Part shown: positions 21,112 through 32,278 of the stretch, in pieces
Layout of the letters: each line of letters begins with the position of its first letter
Position numbering within the stretch: position 1 is the stretch's first letter
The notes under the pieces: model-generated
Told to the model about the DNA's origin: nothing
Databases searched by the model: none
What the model saw: the letters and a program-made list of their open reading frames with translations, nothing else
Made by a program: the position numbers and the translations under genes
NCBI GenBank assembly: GCA_038380435.1
Contig: JAWZYU010000034.1
Coordinates: 3,578,704-3,642,703, forward strand
Length of the DNA stretch: 64,000 nucleotides
From: Ryuthela nishihirai
Lineage: Eukaryota > Arthropoda > Arachnida > Araneae > Heptathelidae
Direction of reading: 5' to 3'

Positions 21112-22190
21112 TTCCTTTAAAGTCCCCGGTGGTTCTGCAGTCTGATTTTTTTTTTCGTTTTTCTATATATAAGTCCTGAATTGTAGTTTTATATTCTGTA
21201 GTAAAGGTTGTTACTCTTTAAAAGTTTTAGACTTGTAGATGTGAGGTGAATCAAGTTTTTTGTCTTTTTTATAATAGGAGGTTTTCAGGGGTAAATTCCT
21301 TGATATTCAGTTTTTTAAAATGTTCAAAAAGAACCTTTCTGTGAGTGTTGTGTTCTATGCAGCTCAGTAGGACATGTGACACCGCCTCAATTGAGTTGTA
21401 GTGGGGGCAAAGATTAGACTCTTAGCTTTTTCATAATGTGCATTTTTGCCGTTGATTCTGCAGTGATCTGTCCTGAGGCGGATGATTTTCACATGGTCAA
21501 TTTCACTTTGTAAATTTCTTGTATATAGCGGATCAATATTTTCATTGACTAGCCGTCTGGTTATTAGAGTTTGTGGTGAGCTCCGTGAAAGGTTTGAGAT
21601 TATCCATTGCAGTTTCTGTTATCAACTCTTTCTATTTATTATAGGTATAAGGATTTTCTACTGTTGTTGTCGAAACGTTGAGATTTCTTGTTAAATGGAA
21701 TGGATTCCAAGGAAATGGAATTTCTCTGGAATGAGTCAGCTGCCTCATTTCCACGGAGTCCAATTTCACTTGGTACCCACTGGAATGAGACGGAGATGTT
21801 GTCATTCTTAAGGTGATGACAGAGCATCAGAGTATCTCGGATGAAATTCTGATTGCAACATTTGTGAGGTTCCTTCAGTAGAGAAAGAAGAGCAGTTTTA
21901 CTGTCTGTTGTGAGGATATCTTTTTTTATTCCTTTCTTTTCTTGTCCATAATAGTCTGTTTCGAAGCAGCGAGTTCAGTGTCTGTAGAATTAGTACATTT
22001 AGTGTAAAGCTGAATCTGTAATTATCTTCTTTGTAGAAGGCCTCAGAAGCAGTTTTTTCTTCTTGATTAAGAGATCCATCTGTGAAATTTTTTTGTGTTT
22101 TGTATAATGTGTTTTCAGATGTCTTTCTACTAGCTCTAGAATGTCTTCTTGTGTGTAACTCTGTTTTTGCGTGTTATTCCTGTGATGTCC

Positions 22191-22574
22191 GGGGCGGGGG
22201 TGGCTCAGTCGGTAGCGCGCCAGGCTCGTAATCTGTAGTTCCCAGGTTCGAGTCCCAGCTGGGTCAGCGTTGAGATTTATCTCCGCAAAATTCTCCGCCC
22301 TGCCCACGGTCAGTAGGGGACACCGATGGGCTTGGAAAGGCCGCCGTCCGTCGGATGGGACGTTAAGCCGTGGCCCCGTGTGCGGGAGAGCCATACCCTG
22401 TGCACGTTAAAGAACACGCTGGATGGCCTTGACGGGAGGCTACCATCTGTCTCCCAACAGCTGTTCCAGTGGGTCCCCTCCCCCAACCTTCTCTGAGCCT
22501 TCGGGGTCCATGTGACCTGGCCGTTTAGCCCATGGTGTGCAAAAAAGTGCCGCTCAGAGGTAAAACAACCCAAC
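22191..22574 (+). mobile_element. SINE-A, full length, 12-bp TSD
   Basis: A complete plus-strand copy very close to the reference. TSD CCTGTGATGTCC at 22179-22190 and 22575-22586, inside LINE J2. Confidence 0.96.
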
Positions 22575-23113
22575 CCTGTGATGTCCGCATTTATATCTGA
22601 GATTTCTATTATCCATGGTGGGATTTTGGAGAACCAATTAAATTTTCCTTTTAGTTTGGTAATTTTTTTTTAAACTGTGCGGGTTTTTGTATATCTTCTA
22701 CAATGTATCCTGCTGTTTTTGTGTGTGTGTGTGTGATTTTTGTGAAAAGTGGATGCTTTTCGTGTTTGGCTGTGATTCTTGGAAAATTCTTTTAAAGTTA
22801 CTCTTGCAATCTGATTTTTATAGTCGGGACGCCAGTCTCTGCCAGGAGCGAAATATTTAGAGAGGTTGGAAGTTGCCCAGTGCAGAATCTTAAAATTTTG
22901 TACCGTGTAGTTTCTAGCTTTCTTTTTATAGTTTCTGAAGCATTGGCTGTTAGATGAAGAGCATATTCCAGTTTTGGACGTAATATTGATGTGTATAGGT
23001 TTAGCAGACACTGTAGTTTGAACCCCGTGAAGATCCAGCAAAGAATCTGAATATTTGCAAATGGTTTTTTCCTGCATGTACAACGTTTGATTAGTGATTA
23101 GTCCAATTTAGTG

Positions 23114-23496
23114 GGGGCGGGGGTGGCTCAGTCGGTAGCGCGCCAGGCTCGTAATCTGTAGTTCCCAGGTTCGAGTCCCAGCTGGGTCAGCGTTGGGATT
23201 TATCTCCGGAAAATTCTCCGCCCTGCCCACGGTCAGTAGGGGACACCGATGGGCTTGGAAAGGCCGCCGTCCGTCGGATGGGACGATAAGCCGTGGCCCC
23301 GTGTGCGGGAGAGCCATACCCTGTGCACGTTAAAGAACACGCTGGATGGCCTTGACGGGAGGCTACCATCTGTCTCCCAACAGCTGTTCCAATGGGTCCC
23401 CTCCCCCAACCTTCTCTGAGCCTTCGGGGTCCATGTTACCTGGCCATTTAGCCCATGGTGTGCAGAAAAGTGCCGCTCAGAGGTAAAACAACCCAA
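23114..23496 (+). mobile_element. SINE-A, full length, 11-bp TSD
   Basis: A complete plus-strand copy. TSD CCAATTTAGTG at 23103-23113 and 23497-23507. It separates the RT tail of LINE J2 from the following domain. Confidence 0.96.
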
Positions 23497-24195
23497 CCAA
23501 TTTAGTGATTTGCTTATAGTTAGACCTAAAAGTTTATGTGAAGATACTTGTTGAATAAGTTGATCTCGAATTATTAGGTTTAGGTTTGGTGTTATTCTTC
23601 CTTTTTTGATGATAGGCATTAACACCTTTTTTTCTTTTGAGAGCTTCAGGTGCTATTTTCGTTAAGAAAACTTGGATGTTATTTATGGCGTGCTGGAGGT
23701 TTTATCTCCAAGTTTATGGTACAAGGGGTCGCTGCTCCAAATAACTATATCATCTACATAAACTGAATTATCTTGTATGTTCAGGAATGAAATCTGGTTG
23801 GTCATATAGGTAAATATTGAATAACGTCGGAGAAATAATTCTGGTCTGAATAATACCTTTTCTCATAGGTTTCTGTGATGAAAGTGAATTGCTAGTTTGA
23901 TTTGTATTACTTGTTTTTGATCATTGTTTTTAGGGCGTTGTACATATTGCCATGTATCTCATTTTCTTTCATTTTGTAGAGTAAGCCATCCTGCCATACT
24001 TCATCGAAGGCCTTTTTCAGATCAAGGAAAATTACCGTAGTAGGTACATTATATGTGAGTTCATGTTGAAGCTCCGTGACAAGATCAGTTAAATGGCCCA
24101 GTGTGCTCCTGTCTGTCCTGAATCCAGTAGAAAATTCCCTTAATATGTTCTTACTTTCTTAGTATCAGTTCGATTAATTTTTCATATATTTTGAG

Positions 24196-24455
24196 TTGGA
24201 TTGTTTTACCTCTGAGCGGCACTTTTTTGCACACCATGGGCTAAATGGCTAGGCCACAAGGACCCCGAAGACTCAGAGAAGGGTTGGGAGTGGGGACCCA
24301 CTGGAACAGCTGTTGGGAGACAGATGGTAGCCTCCCGTCAAGGCCATCCAGCGTGTTCTCCAGCGTGTCTTCTCAACGCTGACCCAGCTGGGACTCGAAC
24401 CTGGGAACTACAGATTACGAGCCTGGCGCGCTACCGACTGAGCCACCCCCGCCCT
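24196..24455 (-). mobile_element. SINE-A, internal deletion, 12-bp TSD
   Basis: Both ends are present but the middle (from GCGTGTTCT to CTCAACGCTGACC) is missing. The whole is flanked by ATATATTTTGAG at 24184-24195 and 24456-24467. An internal deletion inside a good TSD means either a deleted master copy or template skipping during reverse transcription. Confidence 0.94.
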
Positions 24456-24979
24456 ATATATTTTGAGAAGACAGGAGTTTAAAGTTATTGGGCGGTAAGA
24501 ATTTAGGTTCGTGGGAACTTTTTGTGTTTTTTTTCTTTTGTTAGAATTCTGTATGCAAGATTACATTCCTGAGGTGCTGAGTACTGTGCCCAGAGGTTGC
24601 TAAACATTTCTAACAATATTAGATCGTTTATTTTTTTTTTTTTTTTTTGGGGGGGGGGGGAAGATTTTTGATGGCATTATACGTAATTCCATCTGGGCCT
24701 GGTGTGGAATTTTTTTACGCTTTAATGCACATGATATTTTTGCGAACGTGAACATTAAATTTAGAGAAATATTTGTATTGCCCTCTGTATGTTTTTTCTC
24801 TAGTGCTTGTATGGTGTTTTGATCTTGTTCAAAGCTATATTTTCTTCTTCCTCCGAATAAAGAAGTTCCTTTGCGGAAAGGAAGTGATTTTCAGGAGTGA
24901 TCGATTGTGTCAGAAATATGTTTTGCCAACCATGAAGAGGTGAAATTGCCTCTGTTAGACCATTGAAAGAATTCCATAT

Positions 24980-25345
24980 CTCGACCTTTTCAACCTTGTA
25001 TGCTTCACATACCCCCTGGAAATGTGTATGTAACTGGCTTACCCCTTGTATAGATAGATAAAACTATAGTTATAGTATAACAATGGGAATAAAATAAAAC
25101 TTATATATCAGTGGTTCTCAACCTTTTATGCTTCACGTACCCCCTGGAAATGTGTATGTAACTGGCGTACCCCTTGTATAGATAGATAAAACTATAGTTG
25201 TATTATAACAGTTATTAACAGTAGATAAAACTATAGTTGTATTATAACAGTTATTTTTACTTTGTTACTAGATCTAGCGACTTTTGAGCTCTCACGGCGT
25301 AACCCAAAAAATTTTTACCGCTTACCCCACGTTGAGAACTCTTAT
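24980..25345. mobile_element. hAT-type element with duplicated left end
   Basis: A left-end unit (CAGTGGTTCTCAACCTTTTA, GCTTCACGTACCCCCTGG) starts at 25109 and a diverged copy of the same unit precedes it from about 24980. The right end, ACGTTGAGAACTCTTA at about 25330, is its inverse. The element lies within LINE J2. It is the same family as 35293-35800. Confidence 0.75.
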
Positions 25346-25680
25346 CTTAGAGGTAGGAATAAACGGTGTTAGTTGATCTGCAAAAGTTTGTCAGCTGTTT
25401 TATCATTTTTTTTTTGTACCCTGTCATTGGTGATTTTTGCGTCCAAAATATGGAAGAAGTTTCTTTGCTTCTTCTTAGTGCAGTTAGTTTTTTCGTTTCT
25501 ATTGGGTTATTGATGTGACATGTTTTTATTTGGAATTTAGACGTTGTGTCTGTACAGTTTTTTTTTACATTATGTGCGAATTCTTGATAGTTGAGTGGTA
25601 TATGCTCTTCTAGTCTGTTCCAAAGCTCTGAGTATTTTCTCCAGTTCGTAGTTCTTATACTTAAGGTGTTATTCGAACTT

Positions 25681-26062
25681 GCGGGTGGCTCAGTGGGTAG
25701 CGCGCCAGGCTCGTAATCTGCAGTGTCCAGGTTCGAGTCCCAGCTGGATCAGCGTTGAGATTTATCTCCGCAAAAATTCCCCGCCCTGCCCAGGGTCAGT
25801 AGGGGACACCGATGGGCTTGGAAAGGCCGCCGTCCGTCGGATGGGACGTTAAGCCGTGGCTCCGTGTGCGGGAGAGCCATACCCTGTGCACGTTAAAGAA
25901 CACGCTGGATGGCCTTGACGGTAGACTACCATCTGTCTCCCAACAGCTGTTCCAGTGGGTCCCCTCCCCCAACCTTCTCTGAGCCTTCGGGGTCCTTATG
26001 ACCTGGCCATTTAGCCCATGGTGTGCAAAAAAGTGCCGCTCAGAGGTGAAAACAACCCAACC
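25681..26062 (+). mobile_element. SINE-A, near full length, 8-bp TSD
   Basis: It starts at GCGGGTGGCTCAGTGGG, lacking the first few G residues, and runs to the AACC tail. Flanks TCGAACTT at 25673-25680 and 26063-26070. Inside LINE J2 at the endonuclease-RT boundary. Confidence 0.93.
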
Positions 26063-26343
26063 TCGAACTTAGTGGTGGGCAGGATGGCCACTACGGGGTA
26101 GTGGTCACTCCCCATAGTGGCAGGCAAAGTCTTCCATGTGAACAGGGAAACAAAATTGACATCCGCAAGTGTGGGATCTATTGCAGACTCTTTTTCATAG
26201 TGATGGAAAGTAGGAGAGAAATCAATCAGAATAGACAGATTGTTATTTTCGATTAGCTCTTCCATGACCTCGCCTCTGCTGCCTATTTTATGAGGCCCCA
26301 CAGGGGACTGTGGGCGTTGAAGTCCCCCACAAATGAGGTGAGG

Positions 26344-26641
26344 GTTGGGTTGGGTTGTTTTACCTCTGAGCGGCACTTTTTTGCACACCATGGGCTAAAT
26401 GGCCAGGTCACATGGACCCCGAAGGCGCAGAGAAGGTTGGGGGAGGGGACCCACTGGAACAGCTGTTGGGAGACAGATGGTAGCCTCCCGTCAAGGCCAT
26501 CCAGCGTGTTCTTTAACGTGCACAGGGTATGGCTCTCCCGCACACGGGGCCACGGCTTAACGTCCCATCCGACGGACGGCGGCCTTTCCAAACCCATCGG
26601 TGTCCCCTACTGACCGTGGGAAGGGCGGAGAATTTTGCGGA
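26344..26641 (-). mobile_element. SINE-A, 5'-truncated
   Basis: A minus-strand copy with tail TTGGGTTGGGTTGTTTTACC that ends in mid-body at GAATTTTGCGGA, lacking the tRNA head. Short flanking GTGAGG repeats may be the TSD. It splits the endonuclease of LINE J2. Confidence 0.9.
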
Positions 26642-26876
26642 GTGAGGTTTAGGACATTGCTCTAGGATGTCTTGGAATTTGTCTGAAGGGATATTATTCC
26701 CTGGATTGTAGAAATTAAACAATGAGACTTGATGTTCTCTGATTTTTACTTTTGTATCTTGAATTTCAAAGAGATCGTGCTGGTATTGGAGAGGAATTTC
26801 CATATGAAGGAGCTCTTGGTGTAGGAGTATGGTGATTCCTCCAGTTCTAGTACTCTTATTTTTTTGGTACGTGAAG

Positions 26877-27093
26877 GTGCCGCTCAGAGGTGAAAAGTGC
26901 CGCTCAGAGGTAAAACAACCCAACGTTAAAGAACACGCTGGATGGCCTTGACGGGAGGCTACCATCTGTCTCCCAACAGCTGTTCCGGTGGGTCCCCTTC
27001 CCCAACCTTCTCTGAGCCTTCGGGGTCCTTGTGACATGGCCATTGGGTGCAAAAAAAGGGTGCCACTCGGTGATAAAACAGCCGATCCCAACA
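26877..27093 (+). mobile_element. SINE-A multimer fragment with the recurrent junction
   Basis: A SINE 3' end (26877-26924, itself with a duplicated AAGTGCCGCTCAGAGGT) is joined directly to a body that restarts at CGTTAAAGAACACGCTGG, giving the junction ACCCAACGTTAAAGAACACG. The second unit ends in a diverged tail (GATAAAACAGCCGATCCC). The same junction is seen at 32799, 53885, 57169 and twice at 54.8-55.0 kb. Confidence 0.85.
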
Positions 27094-27116
27094 CAATTCT
27101 ACTTTTCAGAAATAAA

Positions 27117-27232
27117 TACAGTCGCTCAAAAAATATCCGAACATCATGGTTGATTACAGAATTCAGAAAAAATATCTGGCAACGATTTTTTTAGAAATTA
27201 GTGATCTGTCAACGTTCGTGTTATTGTCAACT
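27117..27232. mobile_element. MITE-T, left half only
   Basis: Starts TACAGTCGCTCAAAAAATAT and carries the inner segment CTGGCAACGATTTTTTTAG, then breaks off near 27232 where RTE sequence begins. The right arm is absent. Confidence 0.85.
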
Positions 27233-28420
27233 CCCATTGTTTGCAATGATTATAGATGCATTGGTGGCTTTAATGTTGGCCCTATAACACAAAAGTTATT
27301 TTGGCTATATGTAAACTTAAACTTCATAAATCCCCAGGGGTAGATGAAATTACTACAGAAATGCTCAGAGCTGGGAATGTCTCGGTTACCACTTGGATGA
27401 CTGAAATTTTGAATATCCTTTATGATAAAGGCATGGTTCCTAAGGATTTTACCAGAGCTATTATTATCATCCCTATTTTCAAAAAAGGTGATCGCAGTTC
27501 TTGTGATAACTATAGGGTTATCAGCCTACTCTCTGTTCCAGGTAAAGTTCTTTCCATGATTGTGCTTAATAGAATTAAGAATCTGGTTGACAGTCAATTG
27601 CGTGATGAGCAATGTGGATTCAGAAGTGGTAGGGGATATGTGCATCAGATATTTTCACTTAGGCAGATTCTTGAGAAATGTTTAGAGTTTCAGAAATATT
27701 TGGTTGCTAGCTTTGTTGATTTCAAAAAGGCTTCTGACTCTGTTCATCGTTATAATCTGTGGTTGATTGTGAGATCATATGGTATACCAGACATATTAGT
27801 TAACGTAATGAAAGCTCTCTATAATAACACTGAGTCGTGTGTGAGAGTTGGTAAGGCTTGTAGCAATTGGTTTAGCATAAATTCTGATGTCCGACAAGGG
27901 TGCATCTATGGAGATTGTGGAGAAATAGGTTTATACACTTAAAGACTAAAATTAGACTGTATAATTGTTTGGTACGTTCTAGCGTTAGTTATTGTAGTGA
28001 AACTTGGACACTTTGTAAACAAGATAACAGGAAACTAGATGCTTTTGATTCCAGATGCTTACGTAGTATCTTGGGTATTAGGTGGTTTAACTTTGTAACT
28101 AATGATGAGGTTAGGCAAAGGAGTCTGCAACCTCCTTTAAGCAGCATATTATGCAGAGAGAGACTCCATTGGTTTGGCCATGTTGCCCGTATGGATAATT
28201 ATAAATTGGCGAATAGGGTTATGAACAATGTGCCCAAAGGCCTCAGAAAGAGGGGGAGACCTAATATGCTCTGGGCAGACAATGTCAAACAGGACCTTCT
28301 TAGAATTAGTGTGCAATGGCCGGATGCAGCAGATGTAGCTCAGGACAGACTTGCTTGGAGAACTAAATTGCACGGTCTGGTTGGACCTCCGTAGCCCATG
28401 GCTGTTTGAGGATGATGATA
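27233..28420 (+). mobile_element. RTE LINE copy 2, 5'-truncated, catalytic core deleted
   Basis: The sequence matches 322-1908 from CTCCCATTGTTTGCAATGAT onward. The first frame (27301-27942) has the RT N-terminal motifs and motif A FVDFKKASDSV with the catalytic Asp kept. After GACAAGGGTGCAT (about 27905) it jumps to CTATGGAGATTGTGGAGAAA, the equivalent of about 1391 in copy 1. That removes roughly 390 bp including the YADD box. The second frame (27900-28394) is the C-terminal region. It ends with GAGGATGATGAT. It has no RT activity. Confidence 0.88.
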
Positions 28421-28653
28421 AATGGATGCCAAAACTTGTCACATTCCTCAGCATTCTCAAGTTCCCGATTCACCCTCTGCCACTGTGTTTTAAGTGTTGC
28501 CACTTGAATAAAAGCAATTAAAATATTAGCAACTCCAAAAATAATTTTTCGGCGAAAAAAATATCCCTGACTATATTTCATAAATTTAATTTCTTTTGTA
28601 ACTGTCAATAAATAATAATCTTCAAGTTGCAGAAAGTTATCAGCAACAAAATA
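28420..28653 (-). CDS. Probable exon of an unidentified membrane protein, partial
   Basis: On the minus strand the sequence TTTTCTTTTGTTTCAG (28654-28669) is a strong splice acceptor. It is followed by an open frame of about 78 codons starting YFVADNFLQLEDYYLL, with a hydrophobic stretch KIIFGVANILIAFIQVATL (possible membrane segment) and a charged end TQWQRVNRELENAEECDKFW. The frame is ordinary, non-repetitive coding-like sequence unlike anything else here. It ends where the GATGAT tail of the RTE copy begins, so the LINE either sits in the exon or at its edge. I do not recognise the family. Confidence 0.45.
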
Positions 28654-28669
28654 CTGAAACAAAAGAAAA

Positions 28670-29222
28670 TATTAATAAGACAACCTAGAGGCATAATCTC
28701 ATTACTTGAGGTCTTTTCTTCGAAAGTAAGATTCAGTGGAGATTGTTTTGAGGCATTAAACACTCTTAACACTTGTTTTTTTTTTTATTCGTTTCAAGGA
28801 TCTTTTGTGTCCGCGTGTATCTTCGAGTAATGCGATTTCGTTTCGAAAGAAGCTCAATTAACGTCATAAGTTTTGTCTGATTTTCGAAAAGAGGTTTATT
28901 TCCAAAAAAGTAGAAGTAATTAAATTCCAAAAGAACGTGTTGTAGAAAAGTTGTTCTGAAATGTAATTTGTACTGTTGTTGTTCTGAAATGTAATTTGAT
29001 GAAGTGCAAAAAAAAAATAGATCTTACTTTAAATGCGCTTAAATATAAAGCATTTAATTACTGAAATTCATTGATTAGGTTAGGAAGTTTCGATCTTTAA
29101 GATAACTTTCTTTACTTCATAATATTGGCTTAGCGTAAGTGGGAGCTGGAAATACTCTAAGGTTTCGCAGTAGAAGATGCGATAGTTCTCATCGGTCAAT
29201 AGGGGAAGAGCCTCTCAATTGC
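28670..29222. other. Unique AT-rich sequence
   Basis: If the exon at 28420-28653 is real, this would be intron. A short direct duplication of GTTCTGAAATGTAATTTG lies near 28952-28998. Nothing else recognised. Confidence 0.45.
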
Positions 29223-29608
29223 ATTGGATTGTTTTACCTCTGAGCGGCACTTTTTTGCACACCATGGGCTAAATGGCCAGGTCACATGGACCCCGAACGC
29301 TCAGAGAAGGTTGGGGGAGGGGACCCACTGGAATAGCTGTTGGGAGACAGATGGCAGCCTCCCGTCAAGGCCATCCAACGTGTTCTTTAAAATGCACAGG
29401 GTATGGCCCTCCCGTACATGAGGCCGCGGTTTAACGTCCCATCAGACGGACTGCTGCCTTTTCAAGTCCATCGGTATCCCCTAGTGATTGTGGGCAGGGC
29501 GGGGATTTAAAAGGGGAGATAAATCTAAATGCTGGGCCAGCTGGGACTCGAACCAGGAAACGTAGATTACGAGCCTGGAACGCTGCTGACTGAGCCACCC
29601 CAACCCCA
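29223..29608 (-). mobile_element. SINE-A, full length, diverged
   Basis: A minus-strand copy with more substitutions than most (for example ACATGAGGCCGCGGTTTAAC and GGAACGCTGCTGACTGAGCC). Both ends are present. No TSD seen. Confidence 0.9.
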
Positions 29609-29768
29609 TGGATGGTTGGGGGGAGATTGGCAGTGTTCAACTCCCCACCTTCACCCCTTTAATTCCCGAAACAAAACAATTTTTCTCTATATTCCATTCT
29701 TTGCAAAGCTTTTAGTTTCTATTACAAACTAAATTAAGTTTTCTGCCTTAACCTGTTAAGCTCGTTTT

Positions 29769-29985
29769 CTAAATAATTTTATCCGGAATTTTTACCCCCT
29801 CTTTCGTTACGGATTTTGTGTTGCAATAATTAAAACTTTTCTCCTCAAGATATTGTTTGGTCAGTATAGCTCTGTGTGGATGGGCATTAACGCCCATTAA
29901 GACAAGAATTGGCGATAGGTCTGGTGAATGCCCTGGCAGAAAAAGAGTACAGTAAGGGATGGAAAACTCCCCGCCCTGCCCACGG
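29769..29985 (-). pseudogene. Degenerate Tc1/mariner transposase remnant, scrambled
   Basis: The minus strand reads LPGHSPDLSPI and then NAHPHRAILTKQYLEE. Both resemble the Tc1 DDE domain (PxHSPDLNPIE and DNAxPHRA), but in reverse order relative to an intact transposase. The second part is shared with 31600-31855. This is inferred from short motifs only. Confidence 0.4.
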
Positions 29986-30643
29986 TCAATAGGGGACATT
30001 GATGGCCTTGAAAAGGCCGTCGTCAGTCCGATGGGACGTTAAGCAGTCACCCCGTATGCAGGTGAGCCATACCCTCTGCACGTTGAAGAACACGCTGGAT
30101 GGTCTTTACAGAGGCTACCATCTGTCTCCTAACTGTTGTCCAGTGGGTCTCTTAACCTTCTCTCAGCCCTCGGGGTCCTTGTCACCTGGGCTGGGTTGTT
30201 TTACCTCTGAGCGGCAGTTTTTTGCACACGATGGGCTAAATGGCAGGTCACAAGGACTCCGAAGGCTCAGAGAAGGTTGGTGGAGGGACCCACTGGAATA
30301 GCTGTTAGGAGACCGATGGTAGCCTCCCGTCAAGACCATCAAACGTGTTCTTTAATGTGCGCATGGTGTGGCTCTCTTCCGTACACGGGGCCACGACTAA
30401 ACGTCCCATTCGATGGACGGCGCCCTTTCCATGCCCATCGGTGTCCCCTACTGACGTAGGCAGGGCGGGAAGTTTTGCGGAGATAAACCTCAACGCTGAC
30501 CCAGCTGGGACTCTAACCTGGGAATTGCAGATTACAGGCCTGGCGCACTACCGACTGAGTCCCCTCCGCCCCACTTGTGACCAGGCCATTTAGCTCATTG
30601 TGTGCAAAAAAAAAATGCCTCTCAGAGTTAAAACAATAAATCA
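29955..30643 (+). mobile_element. SINE-A, 5'-truncated, split by another SINE-A
   Basis: The plus-strand body starts at AACTCCCCGCCCTGCCC and stops at GTCCTTGTCACCTGG (30189). It resumes at CACTTGTGACCAGGCCATTT (30573) and ends in a decayed tail (AGAGTTAAAACAA). The interruption is the minus-strand copy at 30190-30572. Confidence 0.88.
30190..30572 (-). mobile_element. SINE-A nested inside another SINE-A
   Basis: A full-length minus-strand copy inserted in the copy spanning 29955-30643. The host SINE sequence CTTGTCACCTGG on the left and CTTGTGACCAGG on the right is a diverged TSD. Confidence 0.9.
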
Positions 30644-30790
30644 TGTTAACGTAAGCAGGCTTCATGATTTAATATAATGTATCACAAGCGCCATCTAGTG
30701 AAATTTTCAGTCCTGAAAACATAGAAAATTTCAGGCATCTCCGAAATCGTCCATATCATATGCAACAGCCTAATAAATATCTTTGAAGAA

Positions 30791-31173
30791 GGTTGGGTTG
30801 TTTTACCTCTGAGCGGCGCTTTTTTGCACACCATGGGCTAAATGGCCAGGTCAAATGGACCCCGAAGGCTCAGAGAATTTTGGGGGAGGGGACACTGGAA
30901 CAGCTGTTGGGAGACAGATGGTAGTCTCCCGTCAAGGCCATCCAGTGTGTTCTTTAACATGCACAAGGTATGGCTCTCCCGCACACGGGGCACGGCTTAA
31001 CGTCCCATCCGACGGACGGCGGCCTTTTCAAGCCCATCGCTGTCTCCTACTGACCGTGGGCAGGGCGGATAATTTTGCGGAGATAAATCTCAAAGCTGAC
31101 CCAGCTGGGACTCGAACCTGGGAACTGCAGATTACGAGCCTAGCGCGCTACCGACTGAGCCACCCCCGCCCCC
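30791..31173 (-). mobile_element. SINE-A, full length
   Basis: A minus-strand copy from GGTTGGGTTGTTTTACC to GAGCCACCCCCGCCCCC, with single-base deletions in the body. No clear TSD. Confidence 0.93.
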
Positions 31174-31221
31174 TTAAAAACGGGAAAGGTTGAATATAAA
31201 ATGTATAATCAATAGTAGGAT

Positions 31222-31518
31222 ATCTCCGCAAAATTCCTCGCCCTGCCCACGGTCAGTAGGGGACACCGATGGGCTTGGAAAGGCCGCCGTCCGTCGGATG
31301 GGACGTTAAGCCGTGGCCCCGTGTGCGGGAGAGCCATACCCTGTGCACGTTAAAGAACACGCTGGATGGCCTTGACGGGAGGCTATCATCTGTCTCCCAA
31401 CAGCTGTTCCAGTGGGTCCCCTCCCCCAACCTTCTCTGAGCCTTCGGGGTCCATGTGACCTGGCCATTTAGCCCATGGTGTGCAAAAAAGTGCCGCTCAG
31501 AGGTAAAACAACCCAACC
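31222..31518 (+). mobile_element. SINE-A, 5'-truncated, 12-bp TSD
   Basis: Starts at ATCTCCGCAAAATTCC, lacks the tRNA head and ends in the AACCC tail. TSD CAATAGTAGGAT at 31210-31221 and 31519-31530. The truncation point is within a few bases of that of the copy at 9356. Confidence 0.95.
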
Positions 31519-31599
31519 CAATAGTAGGATGTGGCTCCCTCTAGCGCTATTGGAGAGCTGATATCGTTGATTCATGCCATCAATAAAATAATAAAAAAA

Positions 31600-31855
31600 A
31601 TGGGAGTGCAATTAATCTCAGTCAGCAGTAAAAGCATCCCTGAGTTCTGAAGGGTTTACAGAGAGCATTGAAGGGCTGCAGTACAATCTGGAGAGAATGC
31701 AGAGCACTCCTTTTGTTGTATAACTTCTTCAAGATGTTGTTTGGTCAGTCTTGCTCTGTGTGAATAGGCATTAAGGTCCATTAAGAGGAAACCGTCATAT
31801 AATTGCACCAGCATAGGGATTCCTTCTTGCTGATGATCCAACAGCATTGGACAAA
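31600..31855 (-). pseudogene. Degenerate Tc1/mariner-like transposase remnant
   Basis: The minus strand encodes LLMDLNAYSHRARLTKQHLE, resembling the DNAxPHRA region of Tc1-type transposases. It shares the nucleotide stretch AGATGTTGTTTGGTCAGTCT with 29.84 kb. No intact frame or terminal repeats are visible. Confidence 0.35.
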
Positions 31856-31868
31856 GGTTTTTCCTGTG

Positions 31869-32240
31869 GGTTGGGTTGGGTTACCTCTGAGCGGCACTTT
31901 TTTTGCACACCATGGGCTAAATGGCCAGGTCACAAGGACCCCGAAGGCTCAGAGAAGGTTGGGGAGGGGACCCACTGGAACAGCTGTTGGGAGACAGATG
32001 GTAGCCTCCCGTCAAGGCCATCCAGCGTATTCTTTAACGTGCACAGGGTATGGCTCTCCCGCACACGGGGCCACGGCTAACGTCCCATTCGACGGACGGC
32101 GGCCTTTTCAAGCCCATCGGTGTCCCCTACTGACCGTGGGCAGGGCGGGGAAATTTTGCGGAGATAAATCTCAACGATGACCCAGCTGGGACTCGAACCT
32201 GGGAACTACAGATTACGAGCCTGGCGCGCTACTGACTGAT
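31869..32240 (-). mobile_element. SINE-A, head slightly truncated
   Basis: A minus-strand copy with tail GGTTGGGTTGGGTTACC that ends inside the tRNA part at GCGCGCTACTGACTGA, where it meets a duplicated TAGGGAGAG sequence. Confidence 0.92.
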
Positions 32241-32278
32241 AGGGAGAGCGCTGTGTGATAGGGAGAGTTCCTGTTGAT

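Larger units (their letters stand above)
21160..26876 (-). mobile_element. Minus-strand LINE J2 with RNase H, broken by SINEs
   Basis: Reading right to left: endonuclease pieces (26640-26870, with FNFYNPGNNIPSDKFQDIL; 26011-26343, with GDFNAHSPLWG and MGSDHYPVVA), an RT (about 23640-24900, motif A VIFLDLKKAFDEVW near 24000), an RT tail (SSHKLLGLTISKSLNW, 23500-23540), an RNase H segment (VSFQWVPSEIGLRGNEAAD, 21740-21810) and a C-terminal Cys motif (CPHYNSIEAVSHVLLSC, about 21345-21400). Stops and frameshifts are many. Five SINE-A copies and an hAT remnant are inserted. The C-terminal motif matches LINE J1, so they are the same broad clade. An RNase H domain favours the I/R1/Jockey group. Confidence 0.8.

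Noticed and set aside
22718..22735. GT microsatellite as a regulatory Z-DNA element
   Set aside because: Short dinucleotide run with no supporting context.
24632..24662. Poly-T followed by poly-G run as a LINE tail or boundary
   Set aside because: It lies inside the LINE J2 RT region and is more likely simple-repeat expansion or an assembly problem.
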